Source: Deltaproteobacteria bacterium (GTDB lineage Bacteria > Desulfobacterota > Desulfobaccia > Desulfobaccales > 0-14-0-80-60-11). Taken from it: a stretch of DNA of 34,114 bases. Numbering within the stretch: position 1 is the stretch's first letter; each line of letters opens with the position of its first letter. The notes under the pieces are model-generated. The model worked only from the letters and a program-made list of their open reading frames with translations. It ran no database searches and was not told the origin of the DNA. The DNA lies in assembly GCA_026388765.1 (NCBI GenBank), contig JAPLJC010000166.1, forward strand, positions 1-34,114. The letters run 5' to 3'. The position numbers and the translations under genes were made by a program. Positions 28,422-34,114 of the stretch are shown one piece after another.

Positions 28422-30575
28422 ATGACTAGCCGCATCATCCGCCTCCAGGATATCGTCGAGGAAGTGCTTAAGCACCATCCGGAGGAGGATACTTCGATCA
28501 TTGAGAAGGCCTACGTCTTTTCGGCCCGGGCTCACGAAGGGCAATTGCGCCTGAGCGGTGAGCCCTATCTTTCCCACCCCCTGGAAGTGGCCTATCTCCT
28601 GGCCCAGATGGGCCTGGGGCCCGTTACCGTCAGCGCCGGCCTGCTGCACGATACGGTGGAGGACTCCGCCGCCACCCTGGACGACCTGGAAGAGTATTTC
28701 GGCGACGAAGTTACGGACGTGGTCAACGGGGTCACCAAGATCGGCCAGCTCACCTTCGGCGACCGCCAGACCCAGCAAGCGGAATACATCCGCAAGATGA
28801 TCCTCTCCATGTCCCACGACATCCGGGTGCTGCTGGTGAAGCTGGCTGACCGGTTTCACAATATGCGCACCCTAGGGTTCATGGAGCCGGCCAAGCGCAA
28901 AAGGATCGCCCGTGAGACCCTGGAGATCTATGCCCCTCTGGCCGGCCGTCTGGGCATGTTTCGCCTCAAGGCCGAACTGGAAGATCTGTCCTTCTTTTAC
29001 CTGGAGCCCGAGGCCTACCAGCAGCTCCAGGAGGGTCTGTCCCGCAAGCGGGGTGAGCTGGAGAAATATATCGAGGAGGTCTGTCAGCAGCTACGGGACA
29101 AGCTGGCCGAACAAAGCTTGAAGGGCGAGGTGAGCGGCCGCCTCAAGAATTACTACAGCATCTACCGCAAACTCCAGGCCCAACAGATTAGCCTGGATGA
29201 GCTCTACGATCTCCTGGCTTTTCGCATCGTCGTGGAGACGGTGGCCGAGTGCTACGAGGCCCTTGGGGTGATCCACGCCATCTTCCGGCCGGTGCCGGGC
29301 CGCCTCAAAGATTATATCGGCATGCCCAAGGCCAATATGTACCAGTCCATCCACACCACGGTGATCGGCCAGGTTGGCGAGCGCCTGGAGATCCAGATCC
29401 GCACCCGGGAGATGCACCGGGTGGCCGAAGAAGGCATCGCCGCCCACTGGAGCTACAAGGAGCGCCGGGCTTATCACGAGAAAGACGCCCAGCGCTTCAC
29501 CTGGCTCAAGCAGATGGTGGACCTCCAGAAGGAGTTGAAAAACCCGCAGGAACTCCTGGAAGGGGTGCGCCTGGAGCTCTACCCCGAAGAGGTCTATGTC
29601 TTCACCCCCAACGGCGACGTCAAGGAGCTGCCCCGGGGCGCCACCCTGGTGGATTTTGCCTATGCCGTCCATACCGAAGTGGGCAACCGCTGCACCGGCG
29701 CCAAGGTCAATGGCCGCATGGTGCCGCTGCGCACCGAGCTCGCCAACGGCGATACGGTGGAGATTATCACCTCGCCGCACCACCACCCCAGCCGGGACTG
29801 GCTGCAGTTCGTCAAGACCACCAAGGCCCGCCACAAGGTCCGCCAGTGGCTCAAGGCCGCCGAGCGGGAGCAGAGCGTCACCCTGGGCAAGGAACTGCTG
29901 GAGCGGGAGTTGCGCAAGTCCGGGGCCAGCCTGCAGAAGCTCTTGAAGGAGGGGGAGGAACTCAAACGGGTGAGCCAGGAGTTCTCCTTTGTGGGCGTCG
30001 ACGATTTGTTAGCCTCCATCGGCCATGGCAAGCTGTCGCCGGGGCAGATCACCGGCAAGCTTTTCAGGGCGGCTCAACCGCCGGAAGAAGTCCAGCCAGA
30101 ACCGGAGCGCAAAGAGAAGCCGTCGGATGCCGGCGGCAGCCTCCGAATCAAGGACCTGGACGACATGCTGATGCGCCTGGCCAACTGCTGCCAGCCTATT
30201 CCCGGGGATCCCATCGTGGGCTACATCACCCGGGGCCAGGGGGTCACCATCCACCGGTCCGACTGCCCTTATCTGGCCAGCACCGAGTCCTTCCGCCAGA
30301 TCCCGGCGGAATGGGACGGCGCCGGCGGCGCCGGGAAGCTCTACCCGGTGAAGATCCAGGTGGTGACGGTGGATAAGCCCGGCCTCCTGGCGGACATCAC
30401 CAGCGCCCTGAAGAGCGCCGACGTCAACGTCACCAAGGCCTCGGTAGAGACCCAGGATAATAAGGGCATTGCCCATTTCACCATCCAGGTGGGGGACCAG
30501 CAGCACCTGGACAGGGTCTTCGGGGCCCTGAAGCGGCTGAAGGAAGTAATTTCGGTCAGGAGGAAGACGGGGTAG
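28422..30575 (+). CDS. spoT: RelA/SpoT family (p)ppGpp synthetase/hydrolase
   Basis: HD domain HEGQLRLSGEPYLSHPLEVAYLLA...LLHDTVEDS, synthetase, TGS (VYVFTPNGDVKELPRGATLVDFAYAVHTEVGNRC) and ACT domains. Confidence 0.97.
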   Translation: MTSRIIRLQDIVEEVLKHHPEEDTSIIEKAYVFSARAHEGQLRLSGEPYLSHPLEVAYLLAQMGLGPVTVSAGLLHDTVEDSAATLDDLEEYFGDEVTDVVNGVTKIGQLTFGDRQTQQAEYIRKMILSMSHDIRVLLVKLADRFHNMRTLGFMEPAKRKRIARETLEIYAPLAGRLGMFRLKAELEDLSFFYLEPEAYQQLQEGLSRKRGELEKYIEEVCQQLRDKLAEQSLKGEVSGRLKNYYSIYRKLQAQQISLDELYDLLAFRIVVETVAECYEALGVIHAIFRPVPGRLKDYIGMPKANMYQSIHTTVIGQVGERLEIQIRTREMHRVAEEGIAAHWSYKERRAYHEKDAQRFTWLKQMVDLQKELKNPQELLEGVRLELYPEEVYVFTPNGDVKELPRGATLVDFAYAVHTEVGNRCTGAKVNGRMVPLRTELANGDTVEIITSPHHHPSRDWLQFVKTTKARHKVRQWLKAAEREQSVTLGKELLERELRKSGASLQKLLKEGEELKRVSQEFSFVGVDDLLASIGHGKLSPGQITGKLFRAAQPPEEVQPEPERKEKPSDAGGSLRIKDLDDMLMRLANCCQPIPGDPIVGYITRGQGVTIHRSDCPYLASTESFRQIPAEWDGAGGAGKLYPVKIQVVTVDKPGLLADITSALKSADVNVTKASVETQDNKGIAHFTIQVGDQQHLDRVFGALKRLKEVISVRRKTG

Positions 30576-30783
30576 GGCAGGGAGTAAGAGGGGAAAAGGT
30601 TAAAAGGGGAAAGGGGAAAAACTCAAGCTTATTCCTCTTGCGCCCTTTCACCGTTTTGCCCAGAAATAGGGCGGCCTGTGGCCGCCGTAGGTTTCTGGCA
30701 ATTGATTTTGCCTCAACCTAAATGTGTGGCAAAATAGTTAAGGCAGGCACGGAGGCCTGCCCCACTATCGATTGAATTTTTTA

Positions 30784-30811
30784 GCTGACCGCTGATAGCT
30801 GTAAGCTGAGA
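30784..30811 (-). repeat. Degenerate heptanucleotide array (4 units)
   Basis: GCTGACC GCTGATA GCTGTAA GCTGAGA, followed by GCTTTTTT. Confidence 0.65.
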
Positions 30812-30817
30812 GCTTTT

Positions 30818-31009
30818 TTAGGCCGGTTTGGCCACCAGGCCGGAGCGCAGGCAGCGGGTGCAGACCCGGATATAGCGGATGGTGCCCTGGCTGACGGCCC
30901 GGACCTTGCGCAAATTGGGCTTCCAGCGGCGCTTGGTATGGTTGTTGGCATGGCTGACATTATTGCCCACCACGGGGCGTTTGCCGCAGATGTCACAGAC
31001 GTAAGACAT
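30818..31009 (-). CDS. rpmB: 50S ribosomal protein L28
   Basis: [39 protein letters not shown]... Confidence 0.97.
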   Translation of the reverse strand: MSYVCDICGKRPVVGNNVSHANNHTKRRWKPNLRKVRAVSQGTIRYIRVCTRCLRSGLVAKPA

Positions 31010-31074
31010 GAGACAACCCTCCTCAAACTTTTTAACTATATAAAAATTCTCGGGGAATGCAAGAGGGGGAGAGG

Positions 31075-31102
31075 CAGTTTTCAGTTTGCAGTTTTCAGTT
31101 TT
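31075..31102 (+). repeat. Degenerate heptanucleotide array (4 units)
   Basis: CAGTTTT CAGTTTG CAGTTTT CAGTTTT. Confidence 0.75.
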
Positions 31103-31431
31103 CGGTAAAAGCTTTGGATAATTAATAGATTATGCGAATCAAGAAAATGTAGAACCGCCGCCCTCGGCGGTTGTCAATGGTGGGGCGGCCGTCCCCGGCC
31201 GCCCAAGGATGGCAGGCACGGAGGCCCGCCCCACCTGGTCATTTTCGGAGCACGCGCAGAATCTGGTATTTTTTTTGGAGATTTTTCGGTCGCTGCGTTC
31301 CCTCAGGATGATAGACTATGTGTCTCACCGCCCCCTCCCCCTTGAGGGGGGAGGGCTGGGGTGGGGGTGGCGTTGTCGGGGCGATTCCCGAACCGCCCCT
31401 ACGCCCCCTACAGGGAAAGCGGGAAGCACTT

Positions 31432-31501
31432 GTAGGGTGCGTCCTACGCACCAATAATGGTTTGGTGCGGATAGGAAAATGGTGCGTAGGACGCACCCTA
31501 C
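31432..31501. repeat. Perfect 21-bp inverted repeat, dispersed palindrome family
   Basis: GTAGGGTGCGTCCTACGCACC (31432..31452) and GGTGCGTAGGACGCACCCTAC (31481..31501); a partial copy GGTGCGTAGGACGCACC lies at 20756..20772. Confidence 0.85.
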
Positions 31502-31559
31502 CAAAGCTTATATCCCCTCTCCCCCAATGGGGGAGAGGACTAGGGTGAGGGGGAATAAG

Positions 31560-32474
31560 ATGAACTTCAGCAGGGTGAGGCATTTCTGCAGTGCAGTACT
31601 TATTTTGGCGCTGCTCCTGGGGCTGGCCGCCCCGGCTCCGGCCCGGGACCTGACCCCCCGGGAAGAAGCGGCCCTCTTCTCTTACACTGATCTGGGGAAG
31701 GTGGACCTCTCCCCCAAGCAGGTGGAACTGGAGGTCTATGTCTCCCCCAGCCCGGAGCTGGCCGCCTGCCGGCGCATGATCGCCCAGGTGCAGGAACAGG
31801 TGCAGCAGTTCTACGCCCGCCTGGGGGTGTACCTGGTCTATGTCCCGGCCGGGCCCACACCCGGGCCCCTGGCCCCGACCCAGCGCCTGCGGGTGGAATT
31901 ACTCTCCGACAAGGAGTGGCTGGACAAAAGCTTCAAGGCCTTTGAGGTGGCCCCGCCGCTGCGCCTGCGCTTCCTCCAGGTCTGCCGGGACAAGTGTGCC
32001 TACTCCCACGTGCCCCTGTCGGTGACCCACATCTCCTTCAAGCGCTTCGAGCAGGCCCAACTGAGCGCCGATCCCAAGGACGACTCCCTGAACCGCAACT
32101 GGCTGGCCAACCTGCTGATCCACGAATTGGGGCACCTGCTGGGCCTCTACCACGCCCACGAATTTGTCAACGACCCCATCCCGGTGCGCCTCCCGGACAA
32201 GACCCCCAATTTCATGAGCCAGAAGATCGCCTTCAAAAAGACCATGGGCTTCGTGGAGTTTCAGCGCCTCCTGATCCACAGCTACCTGGGACACGGCAAG
32301 GTGTATCAACAATACCAGGCGGTTGGTTTCGACCCTCTGCGCTACCTGGAACTGGTGAAGCTCCACAACGGCTACCGGGAGCCCCTGTCTCAGATGGCCA
32401 AAATGGCCCAGCGGGTCAAGAAGGGCAGCCCCAAGACCTTCGACGACGACGATGATGACGATGATGATGATTGA
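31560..32474 (+). CDS. Secreted metzincin-like zinc metalloprotease with C-terminal poly-Asp tail
   Basis: Signal peptide MNFSRVRHFCSAVLILALLLGLAAPAPA; HELGHLLGLYHAH zinc site; ends KTFDDDDDDDDDD. Confidence 0.8.
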   Translation: MNFSRVRHFCSAVLILALLLGLAAPAPARDLTPREEAALFSYTDLGKVDLSPKQVELEVYVSPSPELAACRRMIAQVQEQVQQFYARLGVYLVYVPAGPTPGPLAPTQRLRVELLSDKEWLDKSFKAFEVAPPLRLRFLQVCRDKCAYSHVPLSVTHISFKRFEQAQLSADPKDDSLNRNWLANLLIHELGHLLGLYHAHEFVNDPIPVRLPDKTPNFMSQKIAFKKTMGFVEFQRLLIHSYLGHGKVYQQYQAVGFDPLRYLELVKLHNGYREPLSQMAKMAQRVKKGSPKTFDDDDDDDDDD

Positions 32475-32478
32475 AAGG

Positions 32479-32513
32479 CAGCGGTCAGCGGTCAGCTTTC
32501 AGCAGTCAGCTAA
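32479..32513 (+). repeat. Degenerate heptanucleotide array (5 units)
   Basis: CAGCGGT CAGCGGT CAGCTTT CAGCAGT CAGCTAA. Confidence 0.75.
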
Positions 32514-32608
32514 AGGCGGGCAGTAAAATGCAGGCCAGGCATTACTCGCCTTTTTAGTTAGTAGGCAGTGCCCACCAGGACATAATAATTCTTTCGAGCG
32601 AGGCAGCG

Positions 32609-33955
32609 ATGCTACGAGACCTTATCATACACATATTTGGGATTTTTGAGAAGGTTAATTGGCCTCCAGAGCCATTTGAGTTCCCCACATTAGTATTAAT
32701 TAATCTTTGGAACACTCAGAATCCTGCTTACAATGAGGAAGGTTCCGTTAAAAATCGTGAAAAGATTTTAGCGGCAGGATATGATGAACTGCAAATAATA
32801 AATCCCTTTAAAAACCTACTTGAGAATGATATACATATTTTTAAATGCTGTAATGATATTTACGCATTGGCAGTTCTTATTGATAGTTACTTCTTTCGTT
32901 ATTTCAATAAGGACAGAATTAGGGATATTTTTACCGCTTTTCATGAATTAGTTTATAATCGCGGACAGTTTAGTAAAATGTCGTTCTCTCACATATATAA
33001 TTTCGACTGCAACTTGGACACAATATCAATTAATGATTTTGAAATATTGAAAATTGAAGATAGGATAATTTCACGTATAACGGGCGAAAACCCAAATTTT
33101 CCAAGTTTCTTGCATCCGCCCAAAGTCGGGAATTATTTTTTAAAATTTCAAGATGATGTTCCCATAAAAGCTGAAGAAATCTATGGTTGGTTATCTAATA
33201 ATCATAAGCGAGCTTCAGAAATAGTCGCTATTCTTCAATACATTAAAGATGGGGTTACACATGTGGATTATACCGGCTTATATTTTACCCCTGATTGGGT
33301 AAATGTTATCCGAAGACCAGGGATTTTAATATGCGGCTTACCCAGAATAACTATATTTCCAGAGGGGAAAAATTATTTCTTGGATTCCGAAGAAACCCAG
33401 CTATTTCAAAAAATGTTATCTATTTTTTATAAGTATAAATCTAAAATATTTGAAAATAAATGCGAGCTACGAAAAATTATTGGGCATGCAGGAAGATACT
33501 ATGAGCTCTCTTTATCAGCAGAGAGATTGGATGACCGTTTTATTGATCTTTGGATTTCTATGGAAGCACTATTTTCACCATCCGATAGAGTACAACTTCA
33601 ACATTCTATTGCAGAAAATGCCGCCTTTTTTTTGAACGCAGATGGGAAGGAAAGGGAGGTTATTTTCAATAACTTAACTGCGTTGTACGAAAAAAGAAGC
33701 GGTTTGGTTCATGGGGGAACAGGCAAAACAAAAGATGAAATAAAATTTAGTGATGTCGAAATACTTTCTTCATATGTCAGAGATGCATTATTAAGATTTA
33801 CTGTTTTACAATTGCGAGGATATACGAAAAATACTGATATTTTTAAGGCTATTAGGTCTGCAATTTTTACCCATGAACAGTCAGAAAAACTCCACCATGA
33901 ATCCAGTCTTAAAAAATTTATTTTGGAAAAAGAAGGCATTGAAATAAATATATAG
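32609..33955 (+). CDS. AT-rich gene encoding a HEPN-type (ApeA-HEPN-like) protein
   Basis: 448 aa; C-terminal DRFIDLWISMEALFSP...TALYEKRSGLVHGG has an RxxxxH (RSGLVH) HEPN motif; composition markedly more AT-rich than the flanking genes. Confidence 0.65.
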   Translation: MLRDLIIHIFGIFEKVNWPPEPFEFPTLVLINLWNTQNPAYNEEGSVKNREKILAAGYDELQIINPFKNLLENDIHIFKCCNDIYALAVLIDSYFFRYFNKDRIRDIFTAFHELVYNRGQFSKMSFSHIYNFDCNLDTISINDFEILKIEDRIISRITGENPNFPSFLHPPKVGNYFLKFQDDVPIKAEEIYGWLSNNHKRASEIVAILQYIKDGVTHVDYTGLYFTPDWVNVIRRPGILICGLPRITIFPEGKNYFLDSEETQLFQKMLSIFYKYKSKIFENKCELRKIIGHAGRYYELSLSAERLDDRFIDLWISMEALFSPSDRVQLQHSIAENAAFFLNADGKEREVIFNNLTALYEKRSGLVHGGTGKTKDEIKFSDVEILSSYVRDALLRFTVLQLRGYTKNTDIFKAIRSAIFTHEQSEKLHHESSLKKFILEKEGIEINI

Positions 33956-34050
33956 AGGTTTTTGCTGGTCCGGACATTATGTAGTGATTTAGGGCGGCCA
34001 TCCCGCCTTATACATGGCGCGCAGTGCGCCCCTGCATTTCTTGTCCAAAT

Positions 34051-34088
34051 AAAGTAGAGGCGGCTCGCGAGCCGCCCCTACTTTTTTT
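34051..34088 (+). terminator. Rho-independent terminator
   Basis: AAAGTAGAGGCGGCTCGCGAGCCGCCCCTACTTTTTTT; long GC stem and T run. Confidence 0.75.
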
Positions 34089-34114
34089 ACTTATGGGGGT
34101 TGGGGGAGGGGCTT

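Noticed and set aside
28385-32513. Period-7 arrays as a CRISPR
   Set aside because: Units are 7 nt, degenerate and without spacers; no cas genes in the window.
1-34114. Genome-wide recoding of UGA (code 4 or 25)
   Set aside because: TGA serves as a normal stop in several genes here (e.g. 13296..13919, 20842..22536, 31560..32474, 2212..3021).

Overview
The window is 34 kb of a GC-rich bacterial genome. Gene content (Hdr/Mvh/Fdh-type redox genes, sigma54 regulation, three GcvH-like proteins) suggests an anaerobic Desulfobacterota-like organism; that assignment is inference. The main content is a minus-strand redox operon at about 1-12.4 kb: GcvH-like protein, HdrA fused to an NfnB/GltD-like domain, a second long HdrA, MvhD, an FdhB/FrhB-like Fe-S protein, formate dehydrogenase FdhA, and an HdrC-like protein cut by the window edge. 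Four of these genes (fdhA, mvhD and both hdrA genes) are split in the ORF track by a single in-frame TGA. Each TGA sits at a position where the family normally has Cys (or Sec, for FdhA), and each is followed by a bacterial SECIS-like hairpin 18-27 nt downstream. I read them as four selenoproteins in one formate/Hdr electron-bifurcation-type operon. The operon is divergent from two more GcvH-like genes. The intergenic region has back-to-back -24/-12 sigma54 promoter matches and two 43-nt inverted-repeat arms placed like enhancer sites. A sigma54-type activator, split by a +1 frame change, and an unusual histidine kinase with two Rossmann-like domains are encoded nearby. The rest contains an archaemetzincin, a chromate transporter, tRNA-His, two duplicated secreted beta-propeller-like proteins, a HAF-repeat protein, an RNase H-like exonuclease, proS, a rel/spoT gene, rpmB, a secreted metzincin-like protein with a poly-Asp tail, and an AT-rich HEPN-type gene.
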